Source: Treponema sp. UBA4267 (GTDB lineage Bacteria > Spirochaetota > Spirochaetia > Treponematales > Treponemataceae). From it: a stretch of 64,000 nucleotides of DNA. Of this stretch, positions 1 through 8,971 are shown one piece after another. Position 1 is the first letter of the stretch. Each line of letters opens with the position of its first letter. The stretch spans positions 90,422 through 154,421 of the forward strand of contig DGWD01000034.1 in the NCBI GenBank assembly GCA_002395155.1. The letters are read 5' to 3'. The position numbers and the translations under genes were made by a program. The notes beneath the pieces were generated by a model. That model was given only the letters and a program-made list of their open reading frames with translations, searched no databases and was not told where the DNA came from.

Positions 1-65
1 CTCCTATTAGATATTAACAAGTATTTTTGAATTAATTGAAAAACTCATCCGTACTAGCATACTAG
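1..65 (-). promoter_or_regulatory. Upstream region of a minus-strand gene lying left of the window
   Basis: Read on the minus strand, this stretch ends at position 1 with AGGAG, a ribosome binding site whose start codon must lie a few bases outside the window. Positions 51-65 hold GTACTAGCATACTAG, which differs at one base from a site at 49260-49274 in front of the sugar ABC importer. The tandem 8-mer TACTAGCA occurs twice at 52-67. I infer an operator for the GntR-family regulator at 49390. The gene itself cannot be seen. Confidence 0.5.
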
Positions 66-134
66 CATATTTGAACTTTTTTTGAAACAAATCTTTATAG
101 GTAATTTTTCTTAATCTTTAGGATTTCATAATTT

Positions 135-896
135 TTAGTTATCTATTGCAGATGCGTCTATAGTAACAGCTCCTAAATAAAGGATATTACTATAATAATT
201 TGTATATGTATAATCGTAACCTACAGCCACAGCGAACATTGCAACGTACCACTTATGATTTGTCGGTCCACTTGTATAATCAACATCATCATCGCCTTGG
301 GCAGGAGCTTTATCATTACTTCCAGAACGGCCAAAATTAAAACTGGTTCTATTTACGTTTCTAACAGGAATAGTTTTAGTAGTAGAACTATTTACATAAG
401 TTCCGTTTTCTCCACCTTCAAGAATCCTTGCAGAATATAATTCAATACTCTGATAATCAGAAAGGCGTACATATATTTGTTTATTTTCGCCAGTGTATGG
501 AATTAAAGGTTCATCATAGTAGCCACTAATTCTAAGCTTATTAAAATTGTAAGTTTCAATCATTTTTGAGGCGGCTGTATTACTTGTTGATTCATTATTT
601 GAAAGAGATACTAAAGAACTAACTTCACTATTCATTTGTGATGAAGAATCAAAAATTCTGTAGTAAATATCGGTTCCCTTAAAACTAAAGCCAGAGTTAC
701 TTGTTATATTTTCATTTGTAAAAAATGAAAAATAGCGTTCCGAAAAGTCTGATGAATCGTAGCTTGGGGTGTGAACATTTGTAACAGGGGCCGGCATGAC
801 ATAGAATACATCCAGTCCACATCCAGAGTTAAATATAAAAAGACATACAAAACATAAAAGTAAAAAAATATACTTAAATTTATTGCATGTCTTCAT
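135..896 (-). CDS. Lipoprotein of unknown function
   Basis: This 253-residue protein starts with a lysine-containing N-terminus and a hydrophobic run (about residues 9-25) ending in a lipobox-like NSGC, so it should be exported and lipidated at Cys26. The rest is Ser/Thr/Asn/Tyr-rich and beta-like with no motif I recognise. The ribosome binding site is modest (AAGAG, 8 bases before ATG). It lies 21 bases downstream of the TPR membrane protein and probably shares its transcript. Small tyrosine-rich lipoproteins like this are common in treponemes, but I cannot assign a role. Confidence 0.7.
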   Translation of the reverse strand: MKTCNKFKYIFLLLCFVCLFIFNSGCGLDVFYVMPAPVTNVHTPSYDSSDFSERYFSFFTNENITSNSGFSFKGTDIYYRIFDSSSQMNSEVSSLVSLSNNESTSNTAASKMIETYNFNKLRISGYYDEPLIPYTGENKQIYVRLSDYQSIELYSARILEGGENGTYVNSSTTKTIPVRNVNRTSFNFGRSGSNDKAPAQGDDDVDYTSGPTNHKWYVAMFAVAVGYDYTYTNYYSNILYLGAVTIDASAIDN

Positions 897-917
897 ATTA
901 AAAACTCTTATTAAAGG

Positions 918-1595
918 TTACTCAGCTTTATTCTGAGCTTTAAGAGCAATAAGTCTTGTTTTAGCTAATTTTCCCCAATTATCATTTGGATATGCATCAT
1001 ATAATTCTGTATAAGCAGTAATAGCTTCTGCCTTATTTCCGCTAGATTCAATTACACGTGCATAAGAAAATTTTGCATGAGGAACAAGTGCAAACGATTT
1101 TGAATCAGCTGCTAATTTGTAATTTGCAGCAGCATCTTCAAGTTTATTCAACTGTTCATAACAAACACCAAGATTATAATATGCAACTGGAGCTAAATAT
1201 GTTTTACCAGCTTTTTTTGCTGTAGCTTCGTAATAAGTTACTGCATCTTCATATTTCTTCAGCTGATATGTCAATTCAGCACAAAGGTAATTTGCACGAG
1301 CACCAACAATTCCACCCTTCTTTGCATAAGCAGCAAGATTATCAATAGCATCAATACGTCTTGCATTTAATTCACTTTCATCAAGCGAAGCTGAATCATG
1401 TGTTAATGTATATGAAATTTCTTCAATCTCAGCTAAATTCTTTTCTTTTGTATTATTATTTACAGCTGAAATAACAATGTAAGCTGCCAAACATACAATA
1501 AGAGCAATTAAAAGTCCTAAAAGACCCTTTTTATTCTTTTCAAGAAAAGAATTCAATTTTGAAGATGATGTCTGATTTTCTGCCTTATCTGCCAT
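918..1595 (-). CDS. Membrane-anchored TPR protein
   Basis: The 225-residue product has a polar N-terminus, one transmembrane helix at about residues 24-45, and a C-terminal domain of three to four tetratricopeptide repeats (about 95-215) with typical Ala-Tyr-Leu spacing (for example YYNLGVCYEQLNKLEDAA). The topology resembles YfgM/CpoB-like periplasmic TPR proteins that scaffold envelope complexes. Ribosome binding site GAGG precedes the ATG. Partner proteins are unknown. The family call is confident; the function is inference. Confidence 0.8.
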   Translation of the reverse strand: MADKAENQTSSSKLNSFLEKNKKGLLGLLIALIVCLAAYIVISAVNNNTKEKNLAEIEEISYTLTHDSASLDESELNARRIDAIDNLAAYAKKGGIVGARANYLCAELTYQLKKYEDAVTYYEATAKKAGKTYLAPVAYYNLGVCYEQLNKLEDAAANYKLAADSKSFALVPHAKFSYARVIESSGNKAEAITAYTELYDAYPNDNWGKLAKTRLIALKAQNKAE

Positions 1596-1654
1596 TTTAT
1601 TTTACCTCAAATAATTCAATCAATTTTACAAATCTAATTATTTAATTTGTTAAT

Positions 1655-2581
1655 TTATTTTTTACGAATATTTAATTCGTTCATTAATCTTATCACATAA
1701 GTCCTTTGGATTCCAAGTATCTGGGCAGTTTTAGTTTGGTTCCAGCCATTTTCTTCCAGAATCTTTGTTACATATTCCTTCTTAAAAAGGTCTACAGCAG
1801 ACTTTAATGATTTATCATCCAACTCAGTTTCAATAGGAGAAAAATTCTCTACAGAAGCTTCTGATTCCAGTCCTAAATCAACAGCCTTTATCACCGGCTC
1901 CTGACCAACAATGAATGCCCTCTGTACAGAATTAATTAATTCATCCGCATTACCTAACCAAAAATGATTAAGCATTGCTTCCTTTGCAGCTTCAGAAAAA
2001 GAAGTAAACTTATATCCAGATTTTTTTGCAAAATTTTGTAAATAACTTTCTGCCAAAGGAATAATATCTTCCTTTCTTTGTCTTAAAGGCAAAATGTTCA
2101 AAACAATTGCATTTAATCTGTAGTATAAATCTGGTAAAAATTTACCGCTATTTACTTTTTCTTCCAAGGATGATTCAACAGAACAAATAACCTTTAAATC
2201 CATTCCCTTTTGGCCCGTAGCTTTAATCAGATCCAAAAAAGTCTTCTGAAGGATAACAGGCATTTCATCTACAAAACTTACAAATAAAGTAATTCTTTGT
2301 TTATAAGCTATAAGTTTATTTACAGTATCAAAAGCTTCCAGTATCTGATTTTGATTAAAGGATTTACAATTTACTTCAAAGAAATATCCAAAACTTTTAG
2401 CAATTGAAAAATGAATATGCTGAGCTATCAAACGCTTACCAGAACCTCTTTCTCCAATTAACAAAACTGAAGAATTATTTGTGGAAAGAGTCTGAATTAA
2501 GGCTGTTATTTCTTTTGTAAAAGAACTTTCTCCTACAAAAGCTACAATTTTTTTATTCATTCTGTTTAAAAGTAAACGCAT
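1655..2581 (-). CDS. Degenerate sigma-54 activator-like AAA+ / Fis-HTH regulator
   Basis: The protein has an AAA+ domain of the bacterial enhancer-binding type: a Walker A-like IGERGSGKR, a variant Walker B region (TLFVSFVDEMP), and a conserved sensor region (DLYYRLNAIVLNILPLRQRKEDI). A C-terminal Fis-type helix-turn-helix lies in the last 45 residues (NGWNQTKTAQILGIQRTYV). The GAFTGA loop that contacts sigma-54 is absent: the segment after VNC runs straight on without it. No receiver domain precedes it. I chose the ATG at 2581 because AAAGGA lies 7 bases upstream; the frame also opens at 2599. It may be a DNA-binding regulator that does not remodel sigma-54. Confidence 0.75.
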   Translation of the reverse strand: MRLLLNRMNKKIVAFVGESSFTKEITALIQTLSTNNSSVLLIGERGSGKRLIAQHIHFSIAKSFGYFFEVNCKSFNQNQILEAFDTVNKLIAYKQRITLFVSFVDEMPVILQKTFLDLIKATGQKGMDLKVICSVESSLEEKVNSGKFLPDLYYRLNAIVLNILPLRQRKEDIIPLAESYLQNFAKKSGYKFTSFSEAAKEAMLNHFWLGNADELINSVQRAFIVGQEPVIKAVDLGLESEASVENFSPIETELDDKSLKSAVDLFKKEYVTKILEENGWNQTKTAQILGIQRTYVIRLMNELNIRKK

Positions 2582-2616
2582 TGTCTGTCCTTTAAACATA
2601 CAATGCGTTCAAACTT

Positions 2617-2648
2617 AAAAAAGTGGTCTGGAAATCCCAAACCACTTT
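2617..2648 (-). terminator. Terminator of the recA-rpsA operon
   Basis: A near-perfect stem (AAAGTGGT/ACCACTTT, extended by TGG/CCA inside) directly follows rpsA and runs into a T-tract on the minus strand. It separates the housekeeping operon from the downstream regulator gene. Confidence 0.85.
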
Positions 2649-2653
2649 CCTGT

Positions 2654-4369
2654 TTAGTCATTCTTCTGTGATTTAATCATATCACCAAGAGTGAAAGCTC
2701 CATCGTCATTATCGTTTGAAGTTGACATATACTGTGAAATTTCATCACGCTGCTGCTTTCTCTTGTATTCGCGTACAGAGAATGCAACCTGTTCCTTTTC
2801 AACTTTTACATCAACAACGAAAACGTTGATTTTGTCTCCAACCTTGTATTTTGTTACAGCTTCTTCAAAAGGAACATCCTTTTCTTCGCTGAGGTTAGCC
2901 TTGTTTACAAGACCTTCAATTCCATTTGGAGCTTTTACAAATACACCAAAATCTGTAATAGAAGTAATTTCTCCTTCTAATGTAGAACCTGGTTTGTATT
3001 CTTCTGCAAATGCCTTCCAAGGATTATCAGTAAGCTGTTTAATTCCAACCCTAATTCTGTGAGTTTCTGGATCACATTCAATTACAACTACTTCAACTTC
3101 CTGATCTACAGCCAATTCGCTACCTGGATGTTTTACTTTCTTTGTCCAAGAAATATCATCTGCATGAAGGAAACCGTCGATACCATCTTCAAGAGAAACA
3201 AAAGCACCAATGTTAGTTACTTTTACAACTTTTCCCTTTACTTTTGTACCTACTGGATATTTTTCAGAAATCTTTTCCCATGGATTTTCAGTAGCCTGTT
3301 TGAAACCAAGAGAAACACGTCCTTCCTGAATATCATATCCAAGAATCATTGCTTCAACTTCCTGACCAACAGAAACCATATCTTCTGGCTTGTTTACTTT
3401 CTTTGTCCAAGAGAATTCACTGATATGAACAAGACCTTCAATTCCTTCTTCAAGTTCAACAAATGCACCGAATTCAGTAAGTTTTGTAACCTTACCCTTT
3501 ACGATATCATTTAAATGATATTTTTCTTCGAAATGAATCCAAGGATCTTCTGTAAAGTGTTTCAATGAAAGATTAATTCTCTTTTCATCCTGATCAAGGC
3601 GGATAACCTTAAGTTCGATTTCCTGACCTTTCTTTACAAAATCCTTTGGACGAGCTACGTGTCCCCAGCTCATATCATTGATGTGAAGAAGACCATCAAA
3701 GCCTCCCAAATCAATAAATGCACCGAAACTTGTAAAACTCTTAACTGTACCTTTTACTGTATCTCCAATCTGAGTATTAGCGAAGAAAGCTTCACGTTTT
3801 GCATCAATCTGTTCTTCCAAATACTTACGACGATTAACAACAGGATTAAGTTTATTATCTGAATAAAGACGTTCAATATAGAACTTTGATTTCAAACCAA
3901 GTAATGATTCTGGCTTTTCAATTTTTTCTGAATCAGCCTGACTAATTGGCAAGAAAGCTGCACGGTCAATACCAAGATTTACTTCGTAACCGCTCTTTAC
4001 TACCTTAGAAATTGTACCATCAACTGGAGTCTTATCCTTCCATGCGGCCTGAATTTCTTTCAAATAACGTTTTGAATCAGCCTTCTTTTTTGACAATACA
4101 GGACCATTTGCATTGTATCCTGATAAATAAGCCTGAACCTTATCCCCTTCTTTCGGCAGATCACCTGCGAACTCCTCTGTAGGGATTAAACCTTCTGATT
4201 TGTCTCCAATGTCAACGTAAACATAATCATTTGTAACTTGAACTACTGTTCCATCTACTAACTGACCTGCCTGAGGTGCATTGAATTCTTTCAGAGATTC
4301 CTCTAATTGTGCCTGAAAGTCTCCCTTGGAGTTCTGGGCAACTTCCTTTTCCACTTCCATTTCTTCCAT
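2654..4369 (-). CDS. rpsA: 30S ribosomal protein S1
   Basis: The 571-residue protein contains six successive S1 OB-fold repeats. The later ones are strongly conserved (for example GTVKSFTSFGAFIDLGGFDG, then GKVTKLTEFGAFVELEEG). The first two are divergent, as usual for S1, where they contact the ribosome. S1 brings mRNAs, notably those with weak or no Shine-Dalgarno, to the 30S subunit. The start at 4369 has AAAGG 7 bases upstream and lies 15 bases after cmk, the common cmk-rpsA arrangement. It is the last gene of the operon, before a strong terminator. Confidence 0.97.
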   Translation of the reverse strand: MEEMEVEKEVAQNSKGDFQAQLEESLKEFNAPQAGQLVDGTVVQVTNDYVYVDIGDKSEGLIPTEEFAGDLPKEGDKVQAYLSGYNANGPVLSKKKADSKRYLKEIQAAWKDKTPVDGTISKVVKSGYEVNLGIDRAAFLPISQADSEKIEKPESLLGLKSKFYIERLYSDNKLNPVVNRRKYLEEQIDAKREAFFANTQIGDTVKGTVKSFTSFGAFIDLGGFDGLLHINDMSWGHVARPKDFVKKGQEIELKVIRLDQDEKRINLSLKHFTEDPWIHFEEKYHLNDIVKGKVTKLTEFGAFVELEEGIEGLVHISEFSWTKKVNKPEDMVSVGQEVEAMILGYDIQEGRVSLGFKQATENPWEKISEKYPVGTKVKGKVVKVTNIGAFVSLEDGIDGFLHADDISWTKKVKHPGSELAVDQEVEVVVIECDPETHRIRVGIKQLTDNPWKAFAEEYKPGSTLEGEITSITDFGVFVKAPNGIEGLVNKANLSEEKDVPFEEAVTKYKVGDKINVFVVDVKVEKEQVAFSVREYKRKQQRDEISQYMSTSNDNDDGAFTLGDMIKSQKND

Positions 4370-4384
4370 TGTAAAACCTTTATT

Positions 4385-5017
4385 TTATGAAATTTGTTTA
4401 AATATTATCTCACAAACCTTATCTATCGTCAAGTTCGAGGTATCGATATATAAGGCATCGGGAGCTATCTTAAGAGCACCTTCTTTCTTATTTTTATCAA
4501 TATTATCTCTTTCTATAATAGATTGTTTGATTTCTTCCAGCGTCATATTGCTTACACCCTGATCAAAACGCCTCTGGGCTCTAACATCAGGATTTGCATC
4601 AAGATAAATTTTATGTTCAGCATTTGGGAAAACTACAGTGGTCATATCACGACCTTCACAAACAATGCTAAGTGATTTTGTAATCTCCCTCATCAGGCTA
4701 TTTACATAATGTCGCAAAGGAACAATAGCACTTACCTGAGCTACATTTTTTGCAACTCTATCATCATGCAAATGCTCAGTAACATCTTTTCCATTTAAGA
4801 TGAAATGACTTTCTTTTGTATATTCAAGCTTCTGTTCTTTGCAAAAGGCAAGAGTTTTTTCTTCATCCTTGTAGTCCAGACCTTCATCTAGAATTGCAAT
4901 TGTGAACGCCCTGTAAAAGCCCCCGCTATTCAAAAAAGTAATATTAAGTTTTTCTGCTATTATTTTAGCAATGGTACTTTTTCCAGTTCCAGCTGGCCCA
5001 TCAATTGCAACTATCAT
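4385..5017 (-). CDS. cmk: Cytidylate kinase
   Basis: This 210-residue protein phosphorylates CMP/dCMP to the diphosphate. It starts with the nucleotide-binding loop DGPAGTGKST (residues 5-14) and has the family's FLNSGGFYRA substrate segment and CEGRDMTTVVFPNAEHKIYL. Length is normal for the family. AGGAGG lies 5 bases before the ATG. It sits between rluB and rpsA in the same operon, as in many bacteria. Confidence 0.95.
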   Translation of the reverse strand: MIVAIDGPAGTGKSTIAKIIAEKLNITFLNSGGFYRAFTIAILDEGLDYKDEEKTLAFCKEQKLEYTKESHFILNGKDVTEHLHDDRVAKNVAQVSAIVPLRHYVNSLMREITKSLSIVCEGRDMTTVVFPNAEHKIYLDANPDVRAQRRFDQGVSNMTLEEIKQSIIERDNIDKNKKEGALKIAPDALYIDTSNLTIDKVCEIIFKQIS

Positions 5018-5026
5018 AAAGACCTC

Positions 5027-5800
5027 CTATTTGCAAAGCTTTAACAGTCCTTTTACTTCTATATCAGTTAAATCTCTTGAATCTCCTGGCTTCAAATCAT
5101 CTAAATTAACGTTTCCAATTCTTACGCGAACCAGTGATTTTGTTCCTATATTTTGTGATTCAAGGACGGTTCGAATTTCACGGTTTTTACCTTCTATCAA
5201 AACTATCTTAATCTTTCTTGACTTCAAAATCTGGCATCGAATACATTTGTAAAAAACACCCTCTACCCTAATCCCTTTTTCAAAACGTGCAGGAAAACCT
5301 TCTGGAATATCCTGACTAGTTTCTACTATATATTCCTTCTCCAATTGACTAGAAGGGTGAGATAATTTTGCTGCAAATTCTCCATCATTTGTAAAGATAA
5401 TCATACCTTTACTGTACATATCAAGGCGACCTACATTATAAAGTCTTTCAGAATATTTATCCTTGAGTAAATCAGCAGCAACAGCTCTACCTTTTTCATC
5501 TGAAGATGAACAAACAAAACCTGCAGGTTTATTTAATAAAACATAACGTTTTTTACTTTCCAGCTGGATTTTTTTATCATCAACAGTAACCAGATCTTTA
5601 TCACTTACTTTTGTACCTAAAGTTGTTACAAGCTGACCATTTACCTTTACACGACCATCTAGAATTATTTGTTCCGAAGCACGTCGACTTGCAAGGCCAC
5701 AATGAGCTAAATAAGTCTGGAGTCGGATTTCTTCTTTTTCTGTGTTTTTTTCAATTTTTTGATTATGATTAGCGGGCAAGTTCGAATCTCTCCTGTTCAT
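5027..5800 (-). CDS. rluB: 23S rRNA pseudouridine synthase, RluB/RsuA family
   Basis: The N-terminal S4 RNA-binding domain (RLQTYLAHCGLASRRASE...DGRVKVNG) is followed by the RsuA/RluB catalytic domain with the motif GRLDMYSKGMIIFTNDG (catalytic Asp) and the C-terminal EGKNREIR. It should convert a uridine in 23S rRNA to pseudouridine. The start is uncertain. The ATG at 5800 lacks a clear ribosome binding site, while a TTG at 5779 has AGGAGAG 8 bases upstream and may be the real start. Either way the gene overlaps the end of scpB. Confidence 0.88.
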   Translation of the reverse strand: MNRRDSNLPANHNQKIEKNTEKEEIRLQTYLAHCGLASRRASEQIILDGRVKVNGQLVTTLGTKVSDKDLVTVDDKKIQLESKKRYVLLNKPAGFVCSSSDEKGRAVAADLLKDKYSERLYNVGRLDMYSKGMIIFTNDGEFAAKLSHPSSQLEKEYIVETSQDIPEGFPARFEKGIRVEGVFYKCIRCQILKSRKIKIVLIEGKNREIRTVLESQNIGTKSLVRVRIGNVNLDDLKPGDSRDLTDIEVKGLLKLCK

Positions 5801-6308
5801 CTTCGTCAAGTTTTGGAAGTTCTGCAATTGAATTCAGACGGAAAAGTTTTAAGAATTCTTTTGTTGTTCCAAATAAAGTTGGACGACCAGGAGCTTCTTT
5901 TTTTCCTACTTCTTTAATAAGATTTCTGTCAATTAAAAGACGAATCATATTATCTACACCAACCCCACGTATTTGTTCAATTTCTGCACGAGTGATTGGT
6001 TGAGAATATGCAATAATAGCAAGGGTTTCCATTGCAGATTTAGAAAGACGACCTTCCCTTTTTGAACCATAAAATTCTTTCAAAACATCCCAATATTCTT
6101 TTTTAGGACAAAGACACCAGCCTCCAGTAATCATTGCTAATTCAATACCGCAATCATCTGAAGCATACTTTTCCTTCAGCTTTTCAAGGCATTTTTCTAC
6201 AACTTCTTCTGAAAGCTGAGCTTTATTTGAAAGAACTTTTGTTGTTAATGGTTCGCTTTCCAAAAATAAAATTGTTTCGCAAAGGGCTGTTTCTTTGTTA
6301 AAATCCAT
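5769..6308 (-). CDS. scpB: Segregation and condensation protein B
   Basis: The 179-residue winged-helix protein has the conserved LSKSAMETLAIIAYSQPITRAEIEQIRGV segment in its first half and GRPTLFGTTKEFL near the end, both diagnostic for ScpB. With ScpA it forms the kleisin subcomplex that closes SMC rings for chromosome segregation. AGAGGATC precedes the start. It follows scpA by 65 bases and overlaps rluB, a very common gene order. Confidence 0.95.
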   Translation of the reverse strand: MDFNKETALCETILFLESEPLTTKVLSNKAQLSEEVVEKCLEKLKEKYASDDCGIELAMITGGWCLCPKKEYWDVLKEFYGSKREGRLSKSAMETLAIIAYSQPITRAEIEQIRGVGVDNMIRLLIDRNLIKEVGKKEAPGRPTLFGTTKEFLKLFRLNSIAELPKLDEDEQERFELAR

Positions 6309-6373
6309 TTTTTATGATCCTCTAGTTATGGCAAATACATGCTGCCTCTTAGATTTGATTTAGATTATAAGGT

Positions 6374-7180
6374 TTAGTTTGATGTTAATTCATCTTCACT
6401 TGGAATATAGCCATTATTATCTTGTCTGGCGCATATTTTTATATCACCAAAAAGTTTATTTTGGAAGATGGTTATCATCTTAAATTTTACAGCTTCAAGT
6501 ATAGCCATAAAAGCACAAATTACATCCATTTCATTTCCAGGACGAGTTAGCAAATCTGTAAAAAGGCACTCTTTTTTATCTTCAAGAAGTTCATTCATAA
6601 GAGTTATTTTTTCGTTTACCGAAATTTCCTCATACATATTCAAAATCTTTTCATTTGAATACTGATGCATGATTGATTTGAAAACTTCCTGCATTTTCTG
6701 CAAAAGTTCCCAGGTATCTACTTCTTCCCACTCCTGGTCAGATTCATCAAACGGCAAAACCCTCTGAATCTTTTTACGTTCAAAGTTCCATTCAGAATCA
6801 TCTTCCTTTTCTTCCATAAGAGATGATAGCGTTTTAAATTTCTGATATTCAATCAGTTTATCTACAAGTTCCTGACGAGGATCTTCTTCATCTTCATCAT
6901 CATAAGCAACTTCTACAGGCAGGAGCATACGGCTTTTTATGTAAATTAATTTGGCAGCCCAACTATAAAATTCCGACAAATCTCCCAAATCGGTCTGCAC
7001 TGCAAAATCCAGATATTCCAGATATTGTTCTGTAATCTGTGCAATAGGAATATCATAAATATTTACTTTACTTTCACGAATTAAAGTCCATAGTAAATCA
7101 AGAGGACCTTCAAATTCTCCAGCTCTGTACTTATGTTTTACTGCTGTTTTAGCGGAATCGTTTGTTTCAATCTGTTCCAT
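6374..7180 (-). CDS. scpA: Segregation and condensation protein A (kleisin)
   Basis: The N-terminal motif FEGPLDLLWTLIRESKVNIYDIPI with ITEQYLEYL is the hallmark of ScpA. The middle is acidic (YDDEDEEDPRQELVDKL), and the C-terminal winged-helix part (KITLMNELLEDKKECLFTDLL, then AFMAILEAVKFKMI) should contact the SMC head. Length (268 residues) fits the family. AAGGTGG precedes the ATG. It lies 32 bases downstream of folK. Confidence 0.95.
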   Translation of the reverse strand: MEQIETNDSAKTAVKHKYRAGEFEGPLDLLWTLIRESKVNIYDIPIAQITEQYLEYLDFAVQTDLGDLSEFYSWAAKLIYIKSRMLLPVEVAYDDEDEEDPRQELVDKLIEYQKFKTLSSLMEEKEDDSEWNFERKKIQRVLPFDESDQEWEEVDTWELLQKMQEVFKSIMHQYSNEKILNMYEEISVNEKITLMNELLEDKKECLFTDLLTRPGNEMDVICAFMAILEAVKFKMITIFQNKLFGDIKICARQDNNGYIPSEDELTSN

Positions 7181-7212
7181 CTTCTGCCACCTTGTAGGAA
7201 TAAGGAAGTGAT

Positions 7213-7725
7213 TTATAGAAGTTTTTCTATGTCATCAGCCTTTCCCTCTTTCTCTAATTTTAAGAGGCATGCTGAATATTTCTTCCTTATTAATTCATCG
7301 GCAGAATCTTTTAAAATCTCAATAGCAGGAACTAAAACAAAAGCTCTTTCTTCCATTCTAACATGTGGAATTTGAAGAATTGGATCCGAAATTGTATCAT
7401 CCCCAAAAAGTTCTATATCAATATCAAGAGAACGTGGCCCAAAACGAATTTCTTTATCTCGGTCCCTTCCATACTTAGCTTCAATTAAATTAATTTTTTT
7501 TAGGAATTCAAAAGGATCAGTCTTATTGTCAACATAGCCAAGAGCAGCCATATTATAAAAATCATCCTGATCTTCAACATACATTGCCTTGGTTCTATAA
7601 ACAGATGAAAAGACACAATCTTTCATAATCAAAGCGAGCTCCTCTCTCGCAAAAGAAAGGAGCTCTAATGAAGAATGACCTTTATATGTCTTATTAGAAC
7701 CTAACCCCAATAACACTCGTTTCAT
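7213..7725 (-). CDS. folK: 6-hydroxymethyl-7,8-dihydropterin pyrophosphokinase
   Basis: HPPK transfers pyrophosphate from ATP to the pterin in folate synthesis. The sequence begins LLGLGSNK and carries the signature FGPRSLDIDIELFGD with the downstream IPHVRMEERAFVLVPAIEI. The ATG at 7725 is preferred over the TTG two codons earlier. No Shine-Dalgarno is visible, so translation may be coupled to recA, which ends 33 bases upstream. No other folate gene is nearby. Confidence 0.93.
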   Translation of the reverse strand: MKRVLLGLGSNKTYKGHSSLELLSFAREELALIMKDCVFSSVYRTKAMYVEDQDDFYNMAALGYVDNKTDPFEFLKKINLIEAKYGRDRDKEIRFGPRSLDIDIELFGDDTISDPILQIPHVRMEERAFVLVPAIEILKDSADELIRKKYSACLLKLEKEGKADDIEKLL

Positions 7726-7757
7726 AAACAAAGGTATCTGTTTCTAAATAGCAAAAT

Positions 7758-8876
7758 TTACTCTTCAAGAGTTTTATCATCGGACTTTTCAGTCTTTTTA
7801 GATAATTTCTTTTCTTTTTCAGCTACAGAATTTCCCTCTTTATCTTTCAAAACCTGTCCTGGAAAAACTTCAGCACGAATCTTTGCTTCAATTTCTGCTG
7901 CAAGGTCTTTATTCTGTTCAATAAAAGTAACAGCATTTTCCTTACCCTGCCCGATCTTCTCTTCGCCCATGTTATACCAGGCTCCACGTTTATCAATTAT
8001 TCCGTGTTTTACAGCAGAATCAAGCAAACTAGCAGAAGCAGAAATACCTTTTCCAAAGTAAATATCAAGTTCACACTTTCTAAATGGGGGTGCAACTTTA
8101 TTTTTTACAATCTTTACTCTGACACGGTTTCCAACTGCATCTTCGTCACCTTTACCATCAATTGTTTCAATTCGGCGAATATCAAGTCGAACAGATGAAT
8201 AAAACTTCAAAGCCTGTCCACCAGTAGTAGTTTCCGGATTACCAAACATTACACCAATTTTCATACGAATCTGATTGATGAAAATTACAATACAATTTGA
8301 TTTTCCAATAATAGCAGTAAGTTTACGCAAAGCCTGACTCATAAGACGTGCCTGCATACCCATTACAGCATCACCCATTTCGCCTTCAATTTCCTTTTCA
8401 GGAGTCAAAGCCGCAACAGAATCGACAACGACAATATCAACAGCACCACTTCTTACTAAATTTTCAGTGATTTCAAGGGCCTGTTCACCAGTATCTGGCT
8501 GCGAAACCCACAACTCATCAATATTTACGCCAAGGTTTTTAGCATAAACTGGATCCAAAGCATGCTCTGCATCAACAAACGCAGCAACACCACCCAATTT
8601 CTGAGCTTCGGCAATTGCATGTAAAGCTAATGTAGTCTTACCTGAACTTTCAGGACCAAACATTTCAATAACTCTACCACGTGGATAACCTCCAATTCCA
8701 AGTGCTTCATCAAGCAGAATAGAACCAGAAGGAATCACATTGATTCCAGCAGTATCGGCTTTATCACCGAGTTTCATAATAGCTCCCTGCCCAAACTGTT
8801 TTTCAATCTGCAGGCGAGCAGCCTCAAGGGCCTTCATTTTTTCCGAAGTATCCATCGAATCAATAGAACTAGACAT
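7758..8876 (-). CDS. recA: Recombinase RecA
   Basis: RecA forms ATP-dependent filaments on single-stranded DNA for strand exchange. Seen here are the Walker A GPESSGKTT, the Walker B-containing VDIVVVDSVAAL, the L2 region (FINQIRMKIGVMFGNPETTTGG) and an acidic/lysine-rich C-tail. I place the start at the ATG at 8876 (AAGG 8 bases upstream). A GTG at 8885 lies too close to the ribosome binding site. It is the first gene of the operon reaching to rpsA. I saw no SOS box in the short upstream region. Confidence 0.97.
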   Translation of the reverse strand: MSSSIDSMDTSEKMKALEAARLQIEKQFGQGAIMKLGDKADTAGINVIPSGSILLDEALGIGGYPRGRVIEMFGPESSGKTTLALHAIAEAQKLGGVAAFVDAEHALDPVYAKNLGVNIDELWVSQPDTGEQALEITENLVRSGAVDIVVVDSVAALTPEKEIEGEMGDAVMGMQARLMSQALRKLTAIIGKSNCIVIFINQIRMKIGVMFGNPETTTGGQALKFYSSVRLDIRRIETIDGKGDEDAVGNRVRVKIVKNKVAPPFRKCELDIYFGKGISASASLLDSAVKHGIIDKRGAWYNMGEEKIGQGKENAVTFIEQNKDLAAEIEAKIRAEVFPGQVLKDKEGNSVAEKEKKLSKKTEKSDDKTLEE

Positions 8877-8971
8877 ATAAGCCACCTTCCTCCCGTATAT
8901 AATATGGCCTCGATTTGACTATTTTTACCAAATTTTTAAAAAAAATTTCAAAATTTTCTTAAAAAAAATGA

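Noticed and set aside
2597..2599. ATG at 2599 as the start of the sigma-54-like regulator
   Set aside because: The AAAGGA ribosome binding site fits the ATG at 2581 much better.
3059..3514. Plus-strand frame opposite rpsA, coding 151 residues
   Set aside because: It is the antisense shadow of the S1 repeats; no start signal or sensible composition.
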